From Burhinus oedicnemus (lineage: Eukaryota; Chordata; Aves; Charadriiformes; Burhinidae): a stretch of 64,000 bases of DNA. Shown in pieces: positions 36,216-46,205 of the stretch. Below the pieces are notes generated by a model. That model searched no databases. It saw nothing but the letters and a program-made list of their open reading frames with translations, and was not told where the DNA came from. The position numbers and the translations under genes were made by a program. Within the stretch, counting starts at the first letter, position 1, and every line of letters starts with the position of its first letter. The stretch covers positions 1,086,431 to 1,150,430 of the forward strand of contig VFFE01009205.1 of the NCBI GenBank assembly GCA_008921705.1. Direction: 5' to 3'.

Positions 36216-38723
36216 GACAGCTGCTGTAGTGCTTGTTGACCCCTCACACTGATGGTTGTTTCATGCAGTAGAAATTTGTTTCTTCCTCTTAGTTATGAAG
36301 TGCTTCTGGATGGTGTGTTGGGCCAACAGCATCAAGCAATGACAACTCTGAAAGCGGCAGAGACAAGGAGAGGTACAATTTTGGCTGCTGGAGGCAGCAG
36401 CGTTGCCTGCAGGCTGGACCAGTGAGGGCAGGGGAGGCCGGCTGTGCTGTACGGGTGGGCCGTTTACCACAGTGAAAAGTGTAATTACAGGCTGATAAAC
36501 AACAGCTCGTCCAGTGTTGCACCTTGTCCTTAAAGGATGAGAAGTGTGTACTTTCCCGCCGGTGTGTTTATGGTGAGTGGTAGAAATAGCTAGTAAGCTA
36601 AAGCTTGAGCAGGTGATGGTACGGACCAGATGAATACCTGATGTTGGAATGTGGCTTACCTCATGCATCTGTAAAATGACACGGGAGATTTCTAGGAAAT
36701 GAAGAAGCATAGAAATAAACAAGTAGTTAGGATGTGGCTGGCACTCCAAATGGGGAGAGCAAATCTACATAAAAAAAGGGCTTTTCTGCTTGTTTAGACA
36801 ACACCACTTAACCCTGAACAAATATTTAGATACGTTATATTCAGTGGTACTTCTGTTTTTTAATGAATGGAGCTATTTGCATATCTATTTTACTGAAACT
36901 CGTGTTTCTCTTCCATGGAAATGTCCCAGTCTGACATGAGTGAAATGCCTTTTTCCTAGACACCAGTGGTACAGAACTGCTTTTTGTCGTAGGGTCCCTT
37001 TCTTGAAATTTTCCAGTGCAAGTTTGTAGTCTCCCCTATAAAGCTCGGTGCCAATAAATCCAATCCTTATTTCATTCGATAAACAGAAGTCGTAGTGCAA
37101 CACATGTCTGTATTTTGCACTTGGCTGGTAATCTGCCTTGCACTTCTACCCTCACCCCTCCCTTCTGCAACTGTTGGGTTATATTTAAATGCCAAAAACC
37201 CAGAATTAGTTTTGCACATCAACGCTGACTTACAAGGCTATTTGAAGTTAAAGCTCTTTGCCAGTTTCCATTTTCTTCACAGTGTTCCCTTCCGCTTTGG
37301 GTTTGAAGAAGGAGAAGAAAAAAAAAAAAGGAAAAAAAAAGTTATTTAACAAAACTTGATCTGTTTGAAACTGCAAAGTCCAAGCTGTCCTTCCTGTGCT
37401 ACTGCAGACAGCATGAGAAATGAAGGCTGAAGGGCTCGGCCGATTTCAGGAAAAAAATGCCCCAAAAAGGTCAGGAAGAAATGGGAGCCTTTTCATTTTG
37501 TGCTCCCCGGGTGATATTCAATAACTCTTTTGGTCTTTATACTGTAGGACGTAGGCTCATTTGCTCAATTTGGGGTGACAGCAGCGTGTTTTGTCAGAAC
37601 ATAGCTGGAGTTTTAAATGAGGACGGCATTCTGAGGCAGTAGGAAACATCCTTTATCTTAGCAACAGGAGGGCATGGAAATGCAAGTTTTTTTGGCAGCA
37701 GTCGTATAAATCTAGTGTTTTGGAGTGGCTGACCCAGGCCGGGTGGAAGGAGCGCTCAGCTTTCCTTTGACGGTGTGATTTCCTGCCCCACGGTGGAGAA
37801 CTTGTCTGGACAGGGTCCTGAAGAAAGCCTACATCAATTACTTGAAAGGAAATCGGCTCTGTCTCCAAATGCTTGGCAGCAGGAATATTCATTGTTAAGG
37901 GGGTTATAAATATATATATGTATACACGCACACAACCCTAGCAAACTCTCTTGCATTTTCAAGCGTTAGTTGTTACAGTGACACCCGTTACCACTTGTGC
38001 TTAAACTCCTGTCAGTGCTATCTTTGTGTATGGCTCTTTAACTTTGCTTAAAAAAGTAATTCTTGGACTTTAACAAAAAATACCGGGTGGTAGCCTGGAA
38101 GGCTTCTTTTCAGATAAAATAAACTTTTTTTTATTTTATCTTAAGCTTTTGCATTGTCAGAAATAAATAAGAACAAACCTGTTCTCAACTGAGAATGTTA
38201 ATTTTTTTTTTCCCCCCACTTCACTGAGGTCAAGTATATTCTAATTTATTTCTCCTTGAATTTTTTTGACTTTCAAGTCAGTGCCATGAATGTAAGTGGT
38301 TTTGGACAGTTTAGAAAATATAAAAATAATGAAGTGATATCTTTTTGGAAATCTGCTGCTGTGTAGTAACTCTTAAGCAGCTGTTACATCTTTTGTGTCA
38401 ATTATCCTTAAATTAAAGAGTCATTAAGCACTCAGTTACATGATAGATCATAATGGCTCAGTGTAAACCTATTGTGTAAATCTGTAGAGAGAGGTCTTTT
38501 GTTTGCGTAAAGCATAATTTTGAGCCAGAGGAGTGCCTAAATATGTGTGTATATGGTGGTTTGTAATGCCTCTTAATGACTCATTAGAATTTATGTTTTT
38601 TAAAAAATTGATACATTTCTGCTTTTTATTCTTTTCTAATTAAGTAAAAAACCCACATGCCCATTTTTAAAGTTTTTCGTGGTTCTTTTGACCCTTTCAA
38701 GCTTTTGGATCCAAGTTCTACAA
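36216..38723. other. No gene recognised; purine tract at 37305-37341
   Basis: A purine-only tract (GAAGAAGGAGAAG followed by A-runs) lies at 37305-37341. The 162-codon minus frame at 36261-36749 starts at TTG, not ATG, and resembles no known protein. Confidence 0.5.
38112..38141. other. Perfect 12-bp hairpin
   Basis: AGATAAAATAAA (38112-38123) and TTTATTTTATCT (38130-38141) are exact reverse complements separated by six bases, CTTTTT. The arms are AT-only except at the ends. Chance is plausible in AT-rich DNA. Confidence 0.6.
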
Positions 38724-38765
38724 CTTTTACTTTTTTTTTTTTACTTTTTTTTTCTTTTTTTTTTT
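38724..38765 (+). repeat. Poly(T)-dominated tract
   Basis: About 40 bases of T with rare A and C, followed by AATAG. It could serve as a polypyrimidine tract before an acceptor, but the frames after it close within about 15 codons. It could also be the poly(A) tail of a minus-strand retrocopy, for which no body is recognised. Confidence 0.75.
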
Positions 38766-39738
38766 AATAGTGCCTACCACAGAGGGGCTTCAAGCTGGCT
38801 GTAATACTTCATTGATTGTATTGCCATGCAAACTGAATACACTGCACCATCAAAAGGAATGATGGAATGAAATAACCCTGAGAGGAGGAAGGAGTGGGGA
38901 GCAGGCAGTGCTCCTATGGGACATTTTGCTGGGAAATCATGTCTGAAATGGTGGCAGACCTTGACCTGCGTGTTGGTGAGAGGTCTCATTCCTCCCGCCA
39001 GCGCTGGTGGGACGGTGGCTCCTCTCTGCGGAGCCCTCGTGCTTCCTCGGAGGGTATTTGCAGCCACAGGGGATGAGAAGAGGGGGTAAATGCCAAAACG
39101 AACATGTTGTGATGTGCCATGCACATCAGCATTCCTATGCCCAAGTCTCGCGCAAGGAGCCTGTCCTTTATCCTGCCCTGTCAGCAGCAAGCTTCCTTTG
39201 CCTGGTGGGGTGTGCGGGGCGGTGTGTGCTGCGGCTGGGCTGGGCTGGGCGAGGTGACACAGGGCTGTGGGAACATGCCGGCTAACTGCCTGCCCCACCA
39301 AGTGGCCTCATTTCCGCACGTTCCCTCCCTGCTCCATCCTCTCGCACGTATTTCAAAACTGTCCCAGGCCGTATATGCCTTGGAGAGAGATTAATTTCCA
39401 ATGTAACACCCACAGAGAAATTCACGTCCAAAATATGTTCTTCTGGTGCCAAAAGAAGAACAATAAACGACTGGGAAGAAGTGAAAATACATTTTCAGAC
39501 TAGACAAAATCCACCTCCTGGCCTCCCCCAAGCAAAACCACATTGCCATTGCTGTTTGGTTCCTACAGATATTAGGGAGATAAAATGTCAACATGGAGTG
39601 GGTCGCACCAAAGTGTGGAGCCTGATGCCGGAGTGGGGGAAACGATGCATTGCTCTTTTACAGTGGTGTTTGCAAATGGTCTGAAGACACCTTGTAAAGG
39701 TGATGGATCAATGCTGGAAGCAGAGAAGAGCAGTGAAT
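38766..39738. other. GC-rich stretch without a recognised gene
   Basis: From about 38980 to 39320 the sequence is GC-rich, giving overlapping frames on both strands, including a 175-codon minus frame (38774-39301) that starts at TTG. No known protein is recognised. GGGCT units are repeated near 39233-39250. Confidence 0.45.
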
Positions 39739-39893
39739 GGCCCAAGCTGTTCAGAGAGGTTGTGGAGTCTCCTTCTCTGGAGATATTCAAAACCCGTGTG
39801 GATGACCAACCTTGTTCTAGGTGACCCTGCTTTGGCAGGGGGTTGGACTAGATGATCTCCAAAGGTCCCTTCCAACCCTTGCTATTCTGTGAC
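39739..39893 (+). mobile_element. CR1 LINE, 3'-end fragment
   Basis: Blocks in CR1 order: AGAGAGGTTGTGGAGTCTCC, TTCTCTGGAGATATTCAAAA, CTAGGTGACCCTGCTTTGGC, GTTGGACTAGATGATCTCCA, GGTCCCTTCCAACCCTTGCT, and terminal ATTCTGTGA. The fragment is 5'-truncated and has lost a short internal stretch near the CTCTAGG block. Confidence 0.95.
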
Positions 39894-40299
39894 TTAAATT
39901 CAAGTCTTGTTTGTGGTCTTGAGAGTAGAAGCCAGACCGCAGCAGAAGCCCATTTCAACACTTGGCGGGGGAAGGCACAGGACGACTGTGGCAAGACACA
40001 GAGCTTGGCAATGGAGTGGTGTGTCAGAGTGGCCTGGCTCCTGGGAAGGGCAAGGTCTTCCCGGCTTCCCCATTGCTGTGGTGCTCCCCGCTTCTGGGGC
40101 TTCCCCAGTGTCCCCTGCTGGCAGGGGTAGCTCCTTGGGAGGACAGGCGGTGGGTTGGCAGGGTCGCTTTACTGCTGGTGCTGCAGGAGCTGTCGGAGGA
40201 GAACCACCCCACTTTACAGAAAGAACTGGAGTGCATCTGAAATTCATTTCACTCTTTGAATTATTGTTTGAAAAGGGATGGCTCCTGTCCTCCTCTGCT
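39894..40299. other. GC-rich stretch without a recognised gene
   Basis: Overlapping frames on both strands (39900-40247 minus, 39907-40308 plus) reflect high GC. I recognise no protein. Confidence 0.45.
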
Positions 40300-40440
40300 T
40301 TAAAATGAGAGATTCAGGGAGAAGAAACCAGGAAAGAGGCCTCTGCAGGTCTCACAAGGGCAGAGCCAGGAACTGGCAGCCAGTCGTTCTGACTCCCAGT
40401 TCCCTGGTTTATCCCTGCTTCTTCCCTTCCCAGGGCACAG
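40300..40440 (-). repeat. MIR-family SINE relic
   Basis: In order, the segment contains TTTAAAATGAGAGATTCAGG, GTCTCACAAGGGCAGAGCCA, GGAACTGGCAGCCAGTC and TCTGACTCCCAGTTCCCTGG. This follows the reverse complement of MIR: a TTTTACAGATGAGGAAACTG-type block, the GGTCACACAG...GGCAGAGCCAGGA core, then TCTGACTCC. The body is ancient and diverged. A related tRNA-derived SINE is the alternative. Confidence 0.55.
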
Positions 40441-41379
40441 CTGAAGACAGCTCCATTGGTGCTGGTTAGACACAATTCTCAGCAGTAAATCCAAAGCTCA
40501 TTTTTAGCCAGAATTGTTTAATGACAGCCTATCTGTAGTATTTGCATTTTGCAAATCTATCCATGGTCATGGCAGAATCACCACGGAATACCCATGGGAT
40601 GCTATTTTGAAGTCTTTTTTTTTTTTTTTTAAGCTGGAAAAGGAAAACTGGAAAACTCCTTTGTTTTTTTTTTTTTGTTTTACAGGGAGGCTTTTAACTG
40701 GCGGTTGGGGGGTTTTGGTGTTTGTTTGTTTGTTTGTTTGTTTTTCTCAACGTACAGAGAAATGTAGCTCTAGACCAGCATCTGTTTTAAGTTAGTTTTT
40801 GACCTAGTAAAAAAACTTCATTCATTACATGGACAAATTGCTGATATCCAAATATTTTATTTGATTAATTGACTGAAGGCAAACCTTTTCTTCAAAATAC
40901 TGCAGTTTTTCTTTAAAAGGAACACTACAAAGTGCGAGTGGATTTTGAGTAATCAGAATGTGGTTTAGCGAAACAAAGTTTCCATACTTTTTTTAATATA
41001 TTTATCCCATGCAGAGTATAGTTTACAGAGACTCTCTGTAATTGTAATTCATATAAATATGGATTTAATTTTGTGCAACACCTCTCAGGTAACCACTTTT
41101 CTTGCCATTTGAAGCTCTCTCTATTAGACACTTAATTTCCACTTTGTTTTTCAATCAGAGTTGCTGTGCCTCTTTGAAAAGCATGAAATCTCTAAATTAC
41201 AGAATCCGAGCACTCTGCTGTCAGCCCCTGATGCTGGGGAAACTATCTGAATACACAAAATTAGAAAAACATACACAGCATAGTTGTTTAAAATTCACAG
41301 CTGTCGACATCGAGTGTTTTGTGTAAGAGAAAGAATGTCCGAAACGTTGAGTTAACCAGCTAGCTGCGGATGGATTGGC
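40441..41379. other. No gene recognised; T-runs and (TTTG)n at 40614-40745
   Basis: T-runs occur at 40614-40630 and 40662-40681, and a clean (TTTG)n array preceded by GGGGGG lies at about 40705-40745. These belong to the T/G tract class. The rest is unique-looking. Confidence 0.6.
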
Positions 41380-41640
41380 TTTCCCTGGCTTCTCCCCGGG
41401 CATTGTCTGCGGGCGGAGGTTGTGCAGGGATCATTTGCATGGCAGTACAAAGGTCCTCTGTTGGAGACCCTGCCCAGCATCTCCCCAGGCTTGGCCTTTA
41501 AAGGGGCCTTCCTGGCCGCGGTGGCGGGCTTTTCCCTCCGCCGCTCTTTAGGAACCAACAGAAATCTGCTGTTTTAATGGAGCGTCGCAGCACAAAGTGA
41601 GGGGGTTCCCTTCGAATGAAGCTGGTAGAAGATACAGGGG
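41380..41640. promoter_or_regulatory. GC-rich patch with an octamer motif; candidate regulatory
   Basis: The patch has CpG-containing GC-rich sequence (CCCGGGC, GCGGGCGG, GGCCGCGGTGGCGGG, CCGCCGC) and an exact POU octamer ATTTGCAT at 41433-41440. It abuts an AT-rich, repeat-free block at 41641-42060. Promoter or enhancer function is inference. No initiator or gene start is seen. Confidence 0.2.
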
Positions 41641-42060
41641 GCTCTGACTTTAAGGAGTTATTCGAAGAGAAGCTGTATTGGAGTATCTGTGGTTGTTTAT
41701 AAAGTTATTGGGGGTATTCGGATTATCAGCTTTTTATTTATGCTGTGTGACATGACGGAAATGGTGTCGGTGAACATCAAGTATCAGAATATGTAATTTT
41801 GTATGCTAATTATAGCCTGAGTTTTCCCACCAACACTGAGGAAATGCATTATTTATCATTTATTCTGCTTCAGAAGTCATAAAGCACCTTTAAAAACAAG
41901 CAACTGAATAACTGATTACAAACGTCTCTGAGAATCTGGCATATTATAATTAACCTATTAGTGGAAGTATCAACTACATTTTGTCATAAATATTATCCTC
42001 TAATAATAATTAATTATGGCTAATTTTTCTTCTTCCTGCCTATTTCAGTAATATTCTATG
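41641..42060. promoter_or_regulatory. Candidate conserved non-coding block
   Basis: AT-rich, repeat-free sequence dense in homeodomain-type sites, including GCTAATTATAG, TTATAATTAACC and TAATAATTAATTATGGC. No coding frame. This is the texture of vertebrate developmental enhancers, but conservation is untested. Confidence 0.2.
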
Positions 42061-43180
42061 GCTTGTATAGCAAAAGGGCTTCAGCAAGGACTGAATCTAG
42101 GGCGCTGGAATTACCTTCTGCAAGTCTTAGTCAGGGTAGGAATTTGTAGAGAAACTTTAGCTCTGCCTTTCTCCTTGTTTTTGCAGCACCTCCAACTTCT
42201 GTTACAATAGCCAAAGGTTTGTCAGCGTTTCCAAAGGGTTGTTTTCAGAGATTTACACCTTGTTGTAGGCTGAAACTTGGCAAACAGGATTGCATGCCTG
42301 AAGGGATTTACTGTTTAACATGTCTGAATATTAACGTGATTAAGCAAAAATTGGATTACTTTATTAACCATAACTTGATTAAAGGGTGATTAGTCATTTT
42401 TATGTGTGAGAATAACAGCCTTCTGCATTTGGTGCAGCAGAAAGGAGTCTTTGCTGCTCAGAGTTTTTTTGCTTTTGTTTAGAGCGTATTTAGTTTCTAG
42501 CAGTGCATCCTGCACGCAGGGAGCAAAACTAGAGCTCAGATTAGAACCTGACACACATATTTTTTGTACATGTTTCGCCCCACCCAAATGAAACCGACCC
42601 AAAGAGATTTTTCGTATTTTCAAGTCGTAAGATTTGCCTAATGGAGAGAAATTTTCTAAGAAAGGAAAAGCGTTTGCATGAGCGAAGTATTTTCCTCGGC
42701 TTCTAGCTGTTTATGCAAATACAGATGCATGTCCACAGTGGTGACTTTTAAAAGTGCAACATTGGCACTGGCTTGAGAAAGGAGCACAGGCTGCTGGTTT
42801 GAACTCTGCACCAGGCAGGTTTTGCACTAACTAGTGTTCATTATACTTGGTACTTGCAGCAATTCACAGTGTTCGCTAGGATGCAGAAAAACAGCGGTGT
42901 TCTCATTTAAGAGGTTTTTTTATTTGATTACAAGATTTGATCTATTTTAGTCCTATTCTATTTTGGAAAAAGACCTTTGTGGACTGCATGGCTCCTAGCA
43001 CCAGTGAAGTTAAAGGGTGGAGCTCCAAACATGTGCACCTTTCCTTGTTTTCAGTGCTGGGAGAGAGAGGTTAATAAAGATCTTTAGAGCCAGAGCAAAG
43101 CAACAGTGAATAAATACAAAACCTGAAAGGCATTTATTACCTTAAAATATGAAGTAAAAACGTTGCAGTTAAAGCCCAGT
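42061..43180. other. No gene recognised; octamer at 42713-42720, strong acceptor-like site at 42186
   Basis: A second exact POU octamer, ATGCAAAT, lies at 42713-42720. A very pyrimidine-rich acceptor-like site (CTCTGCCTTTCTCCTTGTTTTTGCAG) ends at 42186 and is followed by a 26-codon open frame in one phase without a clear donor. Confidence 0.4.
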
Positions 43181-43520
43181 GAAACTATTGTTACAGTGGT
43201 TAAAACCAGCCTAATTTAAAATCCCCATTTCAAGAAATAAACAATGAAGCAAAGTAATTTAATAAAAGTAACTGCTGAGAAAGATACAGTATTGATAAAT
43301 TTTTATCATTACATGTGCCATTGAATTTTAATTAGAGTTTAGCTATCTTACATAGTAATTAACTCAAATGAGAATTCTACACAAACTGCTCTAGAAAAGG
43401 AGTGTTCGTATATGCTAATGACTACTATGCGTGATTAAACATTGAGAAAATAAACTCCAAATGTATGCTAATAGATGGCAAAATTTACTGTGTAGAATTA
43501 ATATCTAACAGAGGAATGGA
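43181..43520. promoter_or_regulatory. Candidate conserved non-coding block
   Basis: AT-rich and free of recognised repeats, with homeodomain-type cores TTTTAATTAGAG, GTAATTAACTC, GCTAATGAC and GCTAATAG. No coding frame. The regulatory role is inferred from texture only. Confidence 0.2.
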
Positions 43521-43984
43521 GAGATGTTTGAAAGCATGTGTATATCGTATAAGTCAGCACATTATGTTTCAAAACTGAGGGCCCCACAAATAGTGTCGCT
43601 GCAGTCGGTGCTTCCAGGAAGCAGCTCCAGTGAGGTAACGGAGCTACCTGCGCAAGGATCTTCCTACCACCCCTTTGGAAAGCTGAGCTCTAACAAAATT
43701 ACTTGACCTTGGAAAATACCATTTTATTTTGTATTTCCCACTAAAATATTGTGTATACTATTTAATCAGATGATATGCATAATGCGCCCCAAAAAGATCT
43801 GTGGTCTTATTCCTGAATCTTTGGTGTGCTTCAGATGGATTCCAAGAAATGTAAAGCTAGAACTAATGTATTCACATCCTGGTCTATTATTCTAGGTGGC
43901 ACTGTCAGATCCTGATTAATTAAACAGTGATTATTTAGCCATGTTGGTCTAGACCTGCTATCAGACCTCATTTCCCCTCCTCCC
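43521..43984. other. No gene recognised
   Basis: Unique-looking sequence without recognisable features. Confidence 0.5.
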
Positions 43985-44036
43985 TTTTTTTTTTTTTTTT
44001 TTTTTTTTTGGTTGGTTTGTGGGGGGTTTTTTGTTT
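43985..44036 (+). repeat. Poly(T)25 followed by T/G tract with G6
   Basis: A run of 25 T passes into GGTTGGTTTG, a G6 run and a further TTTTTTG stretch. Same class as 8461-8632 and 16343-16408. Confidence 0.9.
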
Positions 44037-46008
44037 GCTACAGGCTCTCACTAGGGATGGGTGAGTCTGAAGGGAGAGAGAATTGGCCCCACAAATCTGC
44101 TCAGTTCTTGCTCAGGGAGAACCAAACCCTAGTCTGTTCAACAGGCAGAAAAAAAAGTTGCTGTGCACCTCTACCACATATTTGCTTGAAGAAAGAGTTT
44201 TGCGAAGTGAAGCAAGGGTGGGATTACTGTTTTCTGATGTGTGTTGGACAAGAAAAATTAATCTGTGCATGGTACTTGTTTTGGCTGTGCTTCAGAAGGC
44301 ATCTCTTGTGATGTCACCTGTAAATAGCCGAGAACTTTGACATGGGCTCTGTGTGAGGCTGTTTAAATAAGTGCCTCATTTATAGAATCCTGCTGCCTGC
44401 AAAATGGCTCCAATGGCGTTATCCCCATGCCTGAGGGGAAAGTTAAATAATGAAACCCCAAAGAGTCTCTTAACTGGAGAGAAGGAGCATGGGAGGAAGG
44501 GGGAGAGAAGGGAAAGCTGATCTATAACAGAACAGCCTCATCCCGTCTTCTGATTGTACTGGGCTCAGGAGTTAGAAAAACAGAGCATAAAGCCATAGAG
44601 AGATGAAACTGTTAAATAAATACTGTTGCTGCTTGATACTAAGCATATGATTCTTTGCTGCTGGACATCTTCAGGATTCTGAAAGCATTTGAAATGTTTG
44701 ATCTTGCTTTGTTAATTATTCGAAATGACTTTTTTATAGATTCTGAAGATGCGGAGAGACTGTTACGCAACACGGAGGCCCTGCATAATGCTTGCACCTC
44801 TAGTGTATGTCTATCCCCGTAATAGGTATGTATATACATGTGTAATCATGGTCATTTGATATGATTTGGAAAACTTGGTACTCTTTCAGATTCCCACCTA
44901 TAAATCTAGAGAGCATAAAATCCGTTAATATGTGTTTGCCCTAAGGTACTCCGTTGCACAGTTGTGAGTTTGGACACAGAGGAGATGATGCAGAAATTAT
45001 TTTAAATGCACTTTCTTAAATCTGTCCTTTCAGCATAATCTTTTTATTTCAGTCAGGGGTCACAGCTTGTATGTAAACATAAATTCCCCACATCCTAAGC
45101 AGTGCCGGTCAGTGGTGCTGCAGGTTGTACCCCACCAGTGCCTTCATCACACTGGGTGTTGGTAGCTCTTGTTCAGTACTGGTAATCTGGAATACTTGAT
45201 GGTATCAGCAGGTTATTGTTGCTATTGAAAATAAAAGAAGAGTTTTCCCAAAATACCCCATAAGCAAGCACGTACTGGATGAGTTTATGCATCATATTGT
45301 TATTTGAGCATTCTGATGTTAACCATCAACCATCAGACATGACACTATTTTCTTCACTAAGATGATCGCTGTAGTTATGGAGTAATAACCGTTTCTGGCA
45401 ATAGAGTTAGCCTTGTGTCAGACATATTAACCCTGTTTGAGTGCCCTGCAAACCAGCGGTGCTGATTCAGCAGTGCTCGCTGTCATGTTGTGGAAGAGGG
45501 CTTTTGAGGACTCTTTTGAAAAAAAAGAGCCCAGCAGGAATTGCAGCTGCTGACTGCGGCATGTCAGTGTGTCCTATGGTCTTTGGGGGTAGATGAAGGA
45601 AAAGTAGCACCAGGCAGTTTACTGGAGGTGTGTGTAAACCTAAAGAGCTAGCTCCTGTGAGCTCCACATGGACCTTGAGGAACACAGGACACTTATTATC
45701 CAGTTTTTGTTATTGTGAAAGTTTGCTTTCTCAAGAAAATGATTGCAATTATTTTCTGGCTGCTCCATACCCCAGGAAGAAGTTTCTTGGTAATATTTTG
45801 TAAGCTCTCTGGGATTTCTGGCCTCACAAATGTAAAGTATCAGTAAGGTTAAATAGAAGCCTTGGTTAGCCGGTCTGTTCTGCACCGGGTCCGTCACTGG
45901 CTGATGCCAGCTGAAGGGAAGGTGTTCACCACTGGGGTACAGTGCCTCCTCCTTGCACCAGGGATTTTCTCCCCATGCCAGCTGCATTGTGAGGTAGGTG
46001 ATGATTAC
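44037..46008. other. No gene recognised
   Basis: Unique-looking sequence. The longest stop-free frame of the window (45640-46248, minus, 202 codons) overlaps the right end. Its first codon is TTG and no ATG occurs in its first third, so it is not a plausible intact gene. Confidence 0.5.
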
Positions 46009-46205
46009 CTGTTCCCTTTCAACCCTTTCTTGGTCCTCTTGCAGGTCTTTGTTCTTACATAGATCAGAATATTCTCCTCTTCTGTACCCTTCGTTAAGGA
46101 GCAGGGCAGCATGTGCAAATGCAAGAACTGCATTTGGACAGTTACCTGACCCACAATTATAGGAAACAGTGGATTCTTTGGGGCAGGCAAAACTGGTGGC
46201 TTTGA
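46009..46205 (-). other. Exon-like window on minus strand (197 nt)
   Basis: On the minus strand an acceptor-like CCTGCTTTTTCTAG lies just above 46205. A donor-like GGGAACAG|GTAATC lies at 46009/46008. One frame is open from end to end (65 codons plus 2 nt) and includes KPPVLPAPKNPLFPIIVGQ and KTCKRTKKGLKGN. Another frame over the same stretch is part of the 202-codon open frame, so two open frames coexist. I recognise no protein family, and chance is likely. Confidence 0.12.

Noticed and set aside
36261..36749. A 162-codon minus-strand frame
   Set aside because: It starts at TTG, lacks splice-like borders, and looks low in protein-like order.
38724..38800. Very long T tract ending in TAG as a splice acceptor
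   Set aside because: The frames after it close quickly (about 15 codons in the first phase) and no donor follows.
38774..39301. A 175-codon minus-strand frame
   Set aside because: It starts at TTG and lies in a GC-rich patch where stops are rare. Plus-strand frames overlap it and no family is recognised.
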